Below, piece by piece: positions 49,630-58,369 of a stretch of DNA of 64,000 bases. The DNA lies in NCBI RefSeq assembly GCF_001025215.1, contig NZ_AP012330.1:1922001-1986000 (forward strand), written 5' to 3'. Origin of the DNA: Bifidobacterium pseudocatenulatum DSM 20438 = JCM 1200 = LMG 10505. Its GTDB lineage: Bacteria > Actinomycetota > Actinomycetes > Actinomycetales > Bifidobacteriaceae. The notes under the pieces are model-generated. The model ran no database searches, was not told the DNA's origin, and saw only the letters and a list, made by a program, of their open reading frames with translations. Each line of letters begins with the position of its first letter. Within the stretch, counting starts at the first letter, position 1. A program made the translations under genes and the position numbers.

Positions 49630-49702
49630 ATCACCCACCCACTGGAGGAATCCTCCCGCTGACACGCCCGCACAGTCCAAAAACCTCCAGTCACTGGAGA
49701 AA
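49630..49702. repeat. Two 21-bp palindrome-type repeats, 52-bp period
   Basis: Units at 49630-49650 (right arm TGGAGGAA intact, left arm decayed) and 49682-49702 (AACCTCCAGTCACTGGAGAAA). They are related to the three units at 28286-28413. Each is preceded by GCACAGTCCAAAA. Confidence 0.6.
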
Positions 49703-49737
49703 ACTGGACTCTAGGATGAACAATCCTCCCGCAAACT

Positions 49738-49778
49738 GGACTGCCTCCCATTTTGAGCAACAAAAAGGGAGGCAGTCC
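49738..49778. other. Perfect 12-bp hairpin upstream of gatC
   Basis: GGACTGCCTCCC/GGGAGGCAGTCC with a 17-nt loop and no T tract on either side of the stem. It lies after the minisatellite that follows the SpoU methyltransferase gene and may end that transcript. Confidence 0.7.
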
Positions 49779-49801
49779 AAAAGGAAGGTATCGTCACGCG
49801 A

Positions 49802-49957
49802 AGTCAAGGTTGAAAGCCAAGGTTGAAAGCCAAGGTTGAAAATCAAGACTGAAAGCCAGAACTAGAAATCAAAACTGAAGCCAGAACTGGAAGTCAAAAC
49901 TGAAAGTCGGAACTGGAAATCAAGGCTGAAAATCAGGAACGGAAATTAGGGTTGGAT
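49802..49957. repeat. 13-bp minisatellite, about 12 copies
   Basis: Tandem units close to CAAGGTTGAAAGC with a period of 13 bp throughout (one unit of 12). Copies near 49805-49840 are almost identical; later ones diverge. The array runs through the TAA stop (49946-49948) into the last codons of the SpoU methyltransferase gene. Confidence 0.88.
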
Positions 49958-50896
49958 GGTGGCGTGTTGGGCGATCCAGGCGTGCATGGAGACTGCTGCG
50001 GCAGCTCCGGCGTTAATGGAACGGACTGAGCCGAACTGAGAAATGTAGACCACGTCATCGGCCAGCTCGAGCGCCTTTTCAGACAACCCCGGACCTTCCG
50101 CGCCAAACAGCATGAGGCATCGCTTCGGGAAATGGTAGGTTTCCATCGGCACCGCGCCGGGAATGATATCGAGCGCAATCACCCGCGCGGCCTTCAACTC
50201 GGCGATACGCTGATTAATCGCCGCCAACTGCGCCATACAAGTGGACTCGTTTCCATGTTCAATACCACTCGTAGCTGAAACGTCCATTGAAATACCAGAT
50301 GGAGCGCACCCAGCAACACGGATCTCAGCTAACGAAGCCGCCTCGCTCATGCAGGCACAGTTCGCTTTTTTTGCATTTTCGCGCATGCGGAATGCGATTG
50401 CGGCCGCTTGCGATTGGACTGCGGCGATTTCTCCGGCAATGCGCAGCTTCCAGCATTCGACAAGCTCGGCTATGGACGGGTGGTTTTCGACGTGCTGGTA
50501 CAGTTCCGTCATCAGCGCGCCCTTGCGATTCCACTTGTGCGGTCCGACGATATGTACACGTTTCGCTTGGAATGCGTTGGCAGTGCGCACCATGGATCCG
50601 ATATTGAAATCGTGCGTCCAGTTTTCCACGGCAACTTCGAAATCATGCCGACCATGATCGTCAAGATCATCTTTAATGGCCGAAACCGTCCAGTAGCGGT
50701 ACCGGTCAAGCACGTTACGACGGTCGCCCTCATCAAGCAGCACAGTATCGAATCGACGATCATAATTCGGTGATTGCGGATCATCCGGACGAGGTTCGCC
50801 AGGATGCGTTTGGCCCCACGGACCTACGCCCACCTCACGAAAAGCCGGCTCTCCGGACGCTTTCGCCGCAATATCAATAGGATTAGGCTGATGCAC
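49946..50896 (-). CDS. SpoU/TrmH RNA 2'-O-methyltransferase with internal insert
   Basis: A 316-aa SPOUT methyltransferase that methylates ribose 2'-OH in tRNA or rRNA using SAM. The three motifs are present: motif 1 DFNIGSMVRTANAF (Asn98, Arg104), motif 2 LMLFGAEGPGLS (262-272) and motif 3 ISQFGSVRSINAGAAAAVSMH with the SAM knot. Between motifs 1 and 2, residues about 150-236 form an extra helical, Ala- and Cys-containing segment absent from typical members. GTG 50896 with GAGG at 6 nt is preferred to an in-frame GTG at 50908. Confidence 0.88.
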   Translation of the reverse strand: MHQPNPIDIAAKASGEPAFREVGVGPWGQTHPGEPRPDDPQSPNYDRRFDTVLLDEGDRRNVLDRYRYWTVSAIKDDLDDHGRHDFEVAVENWTHDFNIGSMVRTANAFQAKRVHIVGPHKWNRKGALMTELYQHVENHPSIAELVECWKLRIAGEIAAVQSQAAAIAFRMRENAKKANCACMSEAASLAEIRVAGCAPSGISMDVSATSGIEHGNESTCMAQLAAINQRIAELKAARVIALDIIPGAVPMETYHFPKRCLMLFGAEGPGLSEKALELADDVVYISQFGSVRSINAGAAAAVSMHAWIAQHATIQP

Positions 50897-51144
50897 GATT
50901 TTCCTCACATTCGTCGTCCGATATTTCGTCGACAGGTAACTTCTGTTATATCTTCCACCATTCGCCCACGATCAACATCGGCAATCGCAGCATTGCCCAC
51001 CGCGATTTTGGAGATCGCCTGCCGTCAACCGCATCCGTACTGCCGACTTTATTTTTCCTTTACTCATGTCAGCATGAACGTCAGCATGATTCCAACAGAA
51101 CAATACCCGTGAAACATTCCATGAAACACGGCGGATGACATCAT

Positions 51145-51169
51145 TAAAAAAACCGCCGGTACAACCGGA
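51145..51169 (-). terminator. Terminator of the PRT-like gene
   Basis: CCGG/CCGG short stem with TTGTA loop extended by CGG, followed by seven T residues on the minus strand. Confidence 0.6.
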
Positions 51170-51181
51170 AAGTCGCGCTGG

Positions 51182-51844
51182 TCAGTGAAGCTCCGACTCC
51201 TTGAAGACCTCCACAAACGGCAGTTCAGCTTCGGACCCATCCACCGGATTGACGACTTTGATCGACGGGTCGGCCATATCGACGCCACCAATCAACGAAG
51301 CGACAGCAAGCACTTCGGCGCCTTCGTTCTTCACCACGGAGAAGTCAAGGCTCAACTCATTGCCGTTACGCAAGGTGACCAAAGAGGACGTCTGCACATA
51401 TGACTTTTCAGACAGCCAGGAATCCAGCAACACCACACGTTTACCGGCAATCGAAGGCCCCTTGATGGACGGATACACAAAATCCATCACAAAACCGTTA
51501 AGGTTTTCACCTCGAGAAGCGGCCGCCTGGATCATAGCGGAAACCAGCGGAACCGCAGCCGCAGTCAGCGCACCAACCGCATCGAAATCATCAACGGAAT
51601 AGCCGGCCTCTTCCAACGTATCCAACAAAATATGCCCAACAATCGACGCTCCACGATGGTCGAACAACACTGAGGAAAGTTCCGAGAACGGCTTATCGGC
51701 CATCTCGGCCTGCAGCAGCGACTTGAGCTGATCACGCGGTTCAAGCATGGCGAAATCAACGGCTGCGTTCACAGTATCGCCAGCGGTTGCGGCAGTGGAT
51801 TCAGCAACCGGCTTGGTCTTACGGAAAGTCTTCTCTTCGGTCAT
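51182..51844 (-). CDS. Phosphoribosyltransferase-fold protein with degenerate PRPP loop
   Basis: A 220-aa protein with the outline of orotate phosphoribosyltransferase: AVGALTAAAVPLVSAMIQAA (the hood/PPi-loop region), FVMDFVYPSIKGPSIAGKRVVLLD and GAEVLAVASLIGG. The PRPP-binding signature expected at 136-152 (VVDDVxTTGxS) reads VVLLDSWLSEKSYVQT and has lost the acidic pair and TTG, so PRPP catalysis is doubtful; a regulatory or binding role is possible. Residues 1-45 are an extra tail. TAGGCT lies 6 nt before the ATG, no SD. Confidence 0.7.
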   Translation of the reverse strand: MTEEKTFRKTKPVAESTAATAGDTVNAAVDFAMLEPRDQLKSLLQAEMADKPFSELSSVLFDHRGASIVGHILLDTLEEAGYSVDDFDAVGALTAAAVPLVSAMIQAAASRGENLNGFVMDFVYPSIKGPSIAGKRVVLLDSWLSEKSYVQTSSLVTLRNGNELSLDFSVVKNEGAEVLAVASLIGGVDMADPSIKVVNPVDGSEAELPFVEVFKESELH

Positions 51845-51950
51845 AGTCCCAGCCTACCGTTTCTACTCGTCAAAAGAGTGACAGTGTTGGTGTCAACAAG
51901 CAACGTCCAATATCTCCCATCAACAGATGGTCAACAGAAAATCAACATTT

Positions 51951-51992
51951 CAAAAGTCAGGCCGGTCTCACCATAAAGATGAAACCGGCCTG
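51951..51992 (-). terminator. Terminator of the three-module GH43 gene
   Basis: CAGGCCGGT(C/T)TCA pairs with its complement (51958-51970 with 51980-51992) around a 9-nt loop; CTTTTG follows on the minus strand. Confidence 0.8.
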
Positions 51993-52096
51993 AACCGAAC
52001 CCAAGAAACCGGCGAGAGCAGCAGATTACTCACTTAAGCGCGAGAATCCACTTCAGATCTGTTTCAAACTCCGCTTCCAGGTTCGCTTCCGGACTC

Positions 52097-55000
52097 TCAT
52101 CTGGTCTCGCTTCCAGCCCCGCTGACGCACCGGCGCAATACCACACCCGCTCCCACCAGCAACACCATCACGGCGATTACGCCACTGACAGCCGAACCGG
52201 TATTGGCAACCTTGTTGCCGGTCTTGGAAGCAGTATTGTTCTTACCATTGCCAGCAGAATTACCGGAATTACCACCAGAATTATCCGAATCCCCAGGTTT
52301 GTCCGAATCTCCGGGCTTGTCCGAATCGCTCTTCAGCGAAGCCTGCGCCGCTGTCAACGCTTCAGACGCCTCATCGACGTCCGCCTGCGACAGCCCCTCA
52401 TCCAAAGCCTTAGACAGCGCCAGTTTCGCAGCGTCACGAGCCTCAACGAACGCATCCCACTTCCCACTGTCATATCCGTTGTTGACCACCGCCGCAGCAT
52501 CCGCAACAGCGGAAGACAACGCATCGGTCTTCGCCATCGTGATCGACACGCCTTCATCGGTAGGATTGATGGTTTGCATCAGCCCGTTTTCGTCGAAGGT
52601 GATCTCGTCGATCGCGGTTTCGCGGTGAAAGCCAAGCCCGGAAGTAAACACGCCAAGCGGAGTGTAGTGACGGTGATACGCCATGAACCAGCGCTCTTCG
52701 CCATTCGCGTCCACCACGTGCACTTCGGACTGATGGGCCGTACCCTGCAAATTCTTCGACGCGTCCTTTTGCAGGAGCACGCCATGGTTGTCGATATCAG
52801 TCACGGAGCCATCTTCCTTGAACAGCGACGGCGAAGTGCCGTATTCGACGTGGTAATTCGCCGATCCGGCATCGTCGCATGACCACGTCCAGTGATAGAC
52901 GCCATCGCGCTTGGACACCACAACGGATTCCCGGAAGTTGTTCAGACCGTTGATCCGTTTGACCGTTCCCGGCACCACGCTCATCATGTCATCGCTCAAT
53001 TGGGCGATGGCCGCCGAACCGTTGCCGTACAGGATATACGACGTGCCGTCATCATCGGTAAAAATCGACGGATCGATGGCCTGCCCCACAGTCACACCCT
53101 CCATCGAACGCGTAACGATGGGGTCTTTGGCCGCCTTGTATGGGCCGGCAGGCGAATCCGCTACCGCCACGCCAATCGCCGATTCACCGCTCTCAAGCTT
53201 GGCGCAGTAGTAGAAGTAATACTTGCCATTCTTTTTCTCGATGGTCGGCGCCCATGCGGATCCGACAGACCAAGGCGAAATTGCCGTATTCTCGTCGCCA
53301 TTCGTGGTCGGCTCGTGATTCTTATCCACGTCGAGGATCACTCCTTCGTCGGTCCAGTTGACCAGGTCGGTCGAGCTGAAAGCATGGAAGTAATTCCCAC
53401 TCCATCCCGAGAAGCCATCAGTCGTCGGGAAAATCCAGAATTTTCCGTCGAAATAATCGATATCCGGATCGGCATATTGCCCCGGCAAAACCGGATTATT
53501 TGACTGAACCGCCTTTTCGAGCGTCCATTTTTCGCTAACGATACCACCGTTGCCGTCCGAACATTCGATTACAAGCGTATGCTTCTTGGACATGTCAAGC
53601 TTGTCACCGCTGGCAAACGACTTGCCATCGACCGTGACACTCGCATCGTCGTAAGTCAGCGCGAACGTTACCGGAACGGCGTTGATCTCGGCACGATTGT
53701 TCACTACGGAGGTGATGGTTTTCGCGTCGCAATCCATGCTGGTACGCACGTTGCTGTGCTTATCGGTGCCACGCAATGCATCTGCTTGCGACGAGGTCGG
53801 CACAGTGCCCACAGTGATGGATGCGAGCGCGGGCGCGTTGTTCCGTTGTGCGATTTCGTTGGCGTTCAGCGTTCGATTCCAGATGGTCAGATTGTCCATC
53901 AGACCGGAATAGTATTCGCCGGATCCCCAGTTGGCTTTGCCGATTTGCAGGATTCCTCCGGTTTCGCCAAGGATTTCCTTGACGCCCAGCCCGGAAACGT
54001 CCGTGCTTTCGCCGGCAAGCACGCCATCGATGTAGACACGTGTCGTCTTCGCGTTTACCGTGACGGTCACGTTGTGCCATCCGTCGCCGCTTGTGGTGGC
54101 CGATGCGTTGCCTCGACCATCTCGACTGCCGTCGGTGTTGTATCGTTCGACAACAACGCTGCCGACCTTATCAAGCACTCCGATGTAGTGTTCGGATTGG
54201 TTGTACGTCGGGGCAGCCGTGGACGGAGCCGCGTAGAAGGTCCAGCCGGTATTGCCGTTGGAGTCGGGCTTAGCATCGTAGGAGACGGTGAACTCGGTGG
54301 CGTCCAACAGCAGTGCGGCGCCATTGGTTTGCGTGACGCTCAGCCAGGAACCGCTGCCCAGTCGAGCGGCTTTGGTGCCGTTGTTGCCATCTTCAAGCTT
54401 GGCCGTTCCGTGGATTCCGGCAACTGCCAGATCGCTGGTGTAACCGGTTTCCTCATCGTCAAAGGTGAATTGCGCGATCGGATTCTTCTGCTGTGCCAGA
54501 GGAGTGTTGGGCGCGATATGTTCGCCGTAAGCTGCGAGCACGGCGGTTTCCTCGTCGACGTTTAGACGGACGACGGTGCCATGGCGGAATCGCTGTCCGA
54601 AATTGGCTGAGGCCTTTGAGAATGTGCCCGACTTCTTCAGGGACGACAGTTTTGCGATGGTCCAGCCGGCGTAGCCTCCGTTGTCGCCCATCACAATCCA
54701 CGCCCCATCAGTGCCTTGGTACACGGTCAAACCTTCGATGCGGGTGCTCAATCCTGATTCCGAGGTCTTGACGACTTTGTCTCCAGTAATTTTCGACGTG
54801 CCGTCGGCATTGACTTCGGAGTCGCGTTCAACTAGTCGGGTCCACTTCTGCGCTTCCAGAGAATCCGCGGTGTCGATCACCGTGTACCAATCCGATGTGG
54901 AGAAACGATAGTAGGATCCGTCATCGCCTTGCACGATTGTGGTGTCGATGATGTTATGCAGGTCGGCCGAGCTTTGATCGATCCAGATTTGAGGATTCTC

Positions 55001-58000
55001 AAACGTGGTGAAGTCCGAAGTGTATGCTTTGTACACTTTCAGCGCGGTATTGCCAGTAGTGGGATTGTCTCCGCCTGTTGACAGGTCGCGGCTTGACCAA
55101 TACACCAGATATTTGCCCGCTTCGGCGTCCCAGATCGCTTCGGGAGCCCAAGCGTTGCCGACTTTGCCTTCCAAACCGGTTGATACCAGTTCAGGATCGG
55201 TCCAGATGACGAGATCCTTGGATTTGGCGACCACAAGATAGGTGCTGGCGTTGATCTGATTCCAAGAACCGCCCGAAGCGCTTCCTTCGGCGTGCAGATC
55301 GGTGCCGAGCATCACATACTTGTTGCCGTCCGCATCCGGCTCTTCCAAGCGAATCAGATGCGGATCGCGGATGCCTTTGGTGCCTTGCGTGGAAGACATG
55401 ATTGCCTCACCATCGTTCAGCGCCTGCCATTTCAGGCCGTTTTTGCTGTATCCGTAATTGATTTTTTCATAGTCGGATGCGTTGAAGTACAGCCACAGAT
55501 ATCCGGCTTTCTTGGCAGCATCGTCATCTTTGGGATCATCCTTGCCGTCATCCGGCTTGGATACCGTCACGGTTGCCTCCACGGGCATGCGGGAGTCATC
55601 TTGGGCGGTTCCCTTGACGGTGAAGGTGCCAGCCTTGGCGTACTGGTCCGCGTCGATGTCATCCCATTGCACGTCAGCATCCTGTTCGGAGCCGTCAGCC
55701 ATTGTCAGATGCACGGTTTCCGGCATCGTCGGAGCGGTCCCGGCGTTAGTGGACACGTCAACCGATGCCACCGACTTGACCGCGATGCTCGGCGCATAGG
55801 CTTCAAGCACGGTCTGATACTGGGCGCGGGTGACCGGAACCACGGTGCCGTGACGGGGCTTGCCACCATCGGAATTGACGGGGAAGTTCTCCTCGGGCAT
55901 CTTGTCGCCGATTACCGTCCACTTCGAAGCGTCGGAAATGTCGGTGGTCGCCATGGGCACGTAATGGTTCGGACCTCCGTGATAGCTGGGCTGGTCGGCG
56001 AACAGATAGTATTGGTATCCGTTCACATCGCCTTCGTTGGCTTTGAACAGCGAGGGGCCTTCGCCTGCGGAGAAGGTGCCACCGTATCCGTTGGATTTGT
56101 CGTTGCCGATCGCGGTGCCGACTTCGCTCCACGAGCTGCCGGACAATGCCGTGCTGTAGTCTTTGATGCCGGCTTTTCCAATGGAATCGGTCAGGGTGTT
56201 GGACTTCTCCTGGCGCAAGGTCATCGACTTTTCATCCTTGTAGATGCGGTAGTAGGTGTCGCCTTCCTTCTGCACCGTCACATCAATGGAACCCGCTCCA
56301 GCTTGGCCTCTCCGATCCACGTCAATCCACGTCTTCGGTTTGGAGAACGTGATGAAATCAGGCGTCGTCACATACATCATGCGGTTGTAACTTGGCGAGG
56401 TACGAGTGCTCGAATCGTCATTGTCGTACAGATTCGAGGCCCAGTAGACCACATATTCGCCCAACTCATCATCCCAGTAGGCTTCCGGAGCCCACGTGTT
56501 GCCCGCGCTGTCGTCGCTGACCTTGATATGACGCTGGTTCGTCCAGTTCACCAGATCATTGGATTCCCAAACCTCGATATACAGCGAACCGTTGTACTGT
56601 GCCGCCGAGAAGCTGCCCTTCCTGCCGGAGATCTTCAGATCGGTGGCAAGCATGTAGAAGGTGTCGCCGTCATGCGAGCGCATGATGAATGGATCGCGCA
56701 ATCCCTGTTCGCCTTCGGTGGAGGTGAACAGCGGAGTGCCTTCATTGAGCGTATTCCAGTCGAGCGCGTTGTTGCCCTTGGAAGCGGCGAGGCTTATCTT
56801 CTCGCCTCCCACGCCTTCGCCGGTGAAGAACGCCCAAATGTATGCCTCATCTTTGCTTTGGTCGGAAGGCATCGGCGAAACGGTGATCGGGAATTCCCGG
56901 TTTGCGGTGGCACCGTTGTTCGTCGCCGTCGCTTCCAATGTCACGTTGACGGAATCTTTGCCGGCAGCCGGCCGATTCACCGATACTTTGGCATTGTTCT
57001 CGTTATATCCTTCGGCGATAGAAGCGTTCGCACCGCCATCGTTCTTGACGGACCATGTAATGGCGGAGCCATTGTCACCGACCGTCGGCACCACGAAATT
57101 GCTACGAATATCGTCGGCGTCCAAGATATTCACGGCATCAAGATCGCTTTGGATCTTCTCATCGTCCGATATGATGTGCGGAACCGTAACCTTAAACGTC
57201 CGCAACTGATCGTCCGAGCCGTTGAGCTTGGCAGTCAAAGTTGCCACAGCATCGGCTTCACCGACTGCGGGGCGAGTAACTTGCGCGGTTCCATCTTCCG
57301 TGAACCGGATCGCGTTGTTATCGCTCGACCAAACGATCGGCACACCGTTGCTTTCCGTAATGACGGAGAAGTTTTCGGTTGCCTCTTGCGCAACGCTGAT
57401 GGCGTTGAACGCATCGGTCGCCGCAGCTAGGGAACTGTCGTAAATCTTGAAATTGTCGATCAGACCGGTAAAGTATTCCGCGCCCCAATTCGCTTTGCCG
57501 AGTTGCAGAATACCACCGTCTTTGCCGAGGATTTCTGTCAGATCATGGCTTTCTTTGGCCTCCACGCTGTTCACAAGTGTGCCGTTGACGTACATTGTGG
57601 TGGATTCGTCGGATACGACTACATCCACGTGCTTCCAGCCGACACTGGAAGCACCGCTGACATTGGCTCCCGTGCGACCGCCCGTGGTGTTGTTGTAGCG
57701 TTCGAATGTGATCTTGTCGGTTTTGTCAAGAAAGCCGATGTAATGCTCATAACCATAGGTTGGTTTCGCCGCATCGCGGGCCGCGTACAGTGTCCAGCCG
57801 CTGTTGCCGCTTGATGCGGGCTTCGAATCGTAGCTGATGGTAATGGCATGCTTGCCTTGAAGCACCGCACTACCATCCGCGGATGTCAGGCTCATCCAGA
57901 ATCCGCTGGACAGGTTGGCTGCAGTGGTGCCGTCTTCGCCGGTTCCCGTGGCCGTCTGGCCATTAATCGAAGCGACGATATTTCCCGATTGGTAGGTTCC

Positions 58001-58189
58001 GGTTTGTCCTGCCGTAAGATCGTTGAAATTCAGATCTACAAGCAGGCTGCTTTCGTTCTTGTATTTGTCAAGCGCCGATGGCTCCGATGCCATCGTACTT
58101 GGCGCAACGAGCAGAACGGCAGTCATGGTTGCGGCGGCGACGATAGCGCCGGTCAACCGTTTGACGGTGAGATGTTTTCTCGTATTCAT
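52097..58189 (-). CDS. Giant cell-surface enzyme with three GH43 modules
   Basis: A 2030-aa exported glycosidase. Order: signal peptide (1-34), LamG-type domain (about 45-255), two Ig-like bacterial domains (about 260-450), GH43 module 1 with Asp499, Asp636 and Glu710, an Ig-like domain (about 820-895), GH43 module 2 with Asp942, Asp1082 and Glu1152, a second LamG domain (about 1265-1440), GH43 module 3 with Asp1574 (YADPDI), Asp1706 and Glu1754, a FIVAR-like helical region (about 1815-1890), a Ser/Gly/Asp linker and the anchor VANTG, membrane helix, basic tail. GH43 enzymes are inverting arabinofuranosidases, arabinanases or xylosidases; three intact triads suggest combined debranching of arabinan or arabinoxylan outside the cell. 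AAGGAA precedes ATG. Confidence 0.92.
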   Translation of the reverse strand: MNTRKHLTVKRLTGAIVAAATMTAVLLVAPSTMASEPSALDKYKNESSLLVDLNFNDLTAGQTGTYQSGNIVASINGQTATGTGEDGTTAANLSSGFWMSLTSADGSAVLQGKHAITISYDSKPASSGNSGWTLYAARDAAKPTYGYEHYIGFLDKTDKITFERYNNTTGGRTGANVSGASSVGWKHVDVVVSDESTTMYVNGTLVNSVEAKESHDLTEILGKDGGILQLGKANWGAEYFTGLIDNFKIYDSSLAAATDAFNAISVAQEATENFSVITESNGVPIVWSSDNNAIRFTEDGTAQVTRPAVGEADAVATLTAKLNGSDDQLRTFKVTVPHIISDDEKIQSDLDAVNILDADDIRSNFVVPTVGDNGSAITWSVKNDGGANASIAEGYNENNAKVSVNRPAAGKDSVNVTLEATATNNGATANREFPITVSPMPSDQSKDEAYIWAFFTGEGVGGEKISLAASKGNNALDWNTLNEGTPLFTSTEGEQGLRDPFIMRSHDGDTFYMLATDLKISGRKGSFSAAQYNGSLYIEVWESNDLVNWTNQRHIKVSDDSAGNTWAPEAYWDDELGEYVVYWASNLYDNDDSSTRTSPSYNRMMYVTTPDFITFSKPKTWIDVDRRGQAGAGSIDVTVQKEGDTYYRIYKDEKSMTLRQEKSNTLTDSIGKAGIKDYSTALSGSSWSEVGTAIGNDKSNGYGGTFSAGEGPSLFKANEGDVNGYQYYLFADQPSYHGGPNHYVPMATTDISDASKWTVIGDKMPEENFPVNSDGGKPRHGTVVPVTRAQYQTVLEAYAPSIAVKSVASVDVSTNAGTAPTMPETVHLTMADGSEQDADVQWDDIDADQYAKAGTFTVKGTAQDDSRMPVEATVTVSKPDDGKDDPKDDDAAKKAGYLWLYFNASDYEKINYGYSKNGLKWQALNDGEAIMSSTQGTKGIRDPHLIRLEEPDADGNKYVMLGTDLHAEGSASGGSWNQINASTYLVVAKSKDLVIWTDPELVSTGLEGKVGNAWAPEAIWDAEAGKYLVYWSSRDLSTGGDNPTTGNTALKVYKAYTSDFTTFENPQIWIDQSSADLHNIIDTTIVQGDDGSYYRFSTSDWYTVIDTADSLEAQKWTRLVERDSEVNADGTSKITGDKVVKTSESGLSTRIEGLTVYQGTDGAWIVMGDNGGYAGWTIAKLSSLKKSGTFSKASANFGQRFRHGTVVRLNVDEETAVLAAYGEHIAPNTPLAQQKNPIAQFTFDDEETGYTSDLAVAGIHGTAKLEDGNNGTKAARLGSGSWLSVTQTNGAALLLDATEFTVSYDAKPDSNGNTGWTFYAAPSTAAPTYNQSEHYIGVLDKVGSVVVERYNTDGSRDGRGNASATTSGDGWHNVTVTVNAKTTRVYIDGVLAGESTDVSGLGVKEILGETGGILQIGKANWGSGEYYSGLMDNLTIWNRTLNANEIAQRNNAPALASITVGTVPTSSQADALRGTDKHSNVRTSMDCDAKTITSVVNNRAEINAVPVTFALTYDDASVTVDGKSFASGDKLDMSKKHTLVIECSDGNGGIVSEKWTLEKAVQSNNPVLPGQYADPDIDYFDGKFWIFPTTDGFSGWSGNYFHAFSSTDLVNWTDEGVILDVDKNHEPTTNGDENTAISPWSVGSAWAPTIEKKNGKYYFYYCAKLESGESAIGVAVADSPAGPYKAAKDPIVTRSMEGVTVGQAIDPSIFTDDDGTSYILYGNGSAAIAQLSDDMMSVVPGTVKRINGLNNFRESVVVSKRDGVYHWTWSCDDAGSANYHVEYGTSPSLFKEDGSVTDIDNHGVLLQKDASKNLQGTAHQSEVHVVDANGEERWFMAYHRHYTPLGVFTSGLGFHRETAIDEITFDENGLMQTINPTDEGVSITMAKTDALSSAVADAAAVVNNGYDSGKWDAFVEARDAAKLALSKALDEGLSQADVDEASEALTAAQASLKSDSDKPGDSDKPGDSDNSGGNSGNSAGNGKNNTASKTGNKVANTGSAVSGVIAVMVLLVGAGVVLRRCVSGAGSETR

Positions 58190-58217
58190 AAATATTCCTT
58201 GAAGAATTCAGCATTAG

Positions 58218-58234
58218 TGCATGCGATTCATGCA
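58218..58234. repeat. Inverted repeat TGCATG-N5-CATGCA before the large GH43 gene
   Basis: A perfect 6-bp inverted repeat with 5-bp spacer, 29 bp upstream of the start codon at 58189. Could be an operator or part of the mRNA leader. Confidence 0.5.
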
Positions 58235-58247
58235 TAACAAGGAGGAT

Positions 58248-58292
58248 GAGAAACCGTCCGGAAAGGAGGTAAATAGAACCGGACGGTTTCTC
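58248..58292 (-). other. Perfect intergenic hairpin with anti-SD loop
   Basis: A 14-bp perfect stem GAGAAACCGTCCGG/CCGGACGGTTTCTC. On the transcribed (minus) strand the 17-nt loop contains ACCTCCTTTC, identical to the end of 16S rRNA. No T tract follows, so it is unlikely to be a simple terminator; it lies between the two GH43 genes. Confidence 0.75.
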
Positions 58293-58369
58293 TTACGGGG
58301 CTTCGTCTTGTTTTCACGCGGGATGGATGGAATACGTGGAAACGGAATAGGCGAAGCGTTCATGTGAAG

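Noticed and set aside
55292..57430. 712-codon open frame on the plus strand
   Set aside because: Antisense to the GH43 modules; composition of a shadow frame and no start signal.
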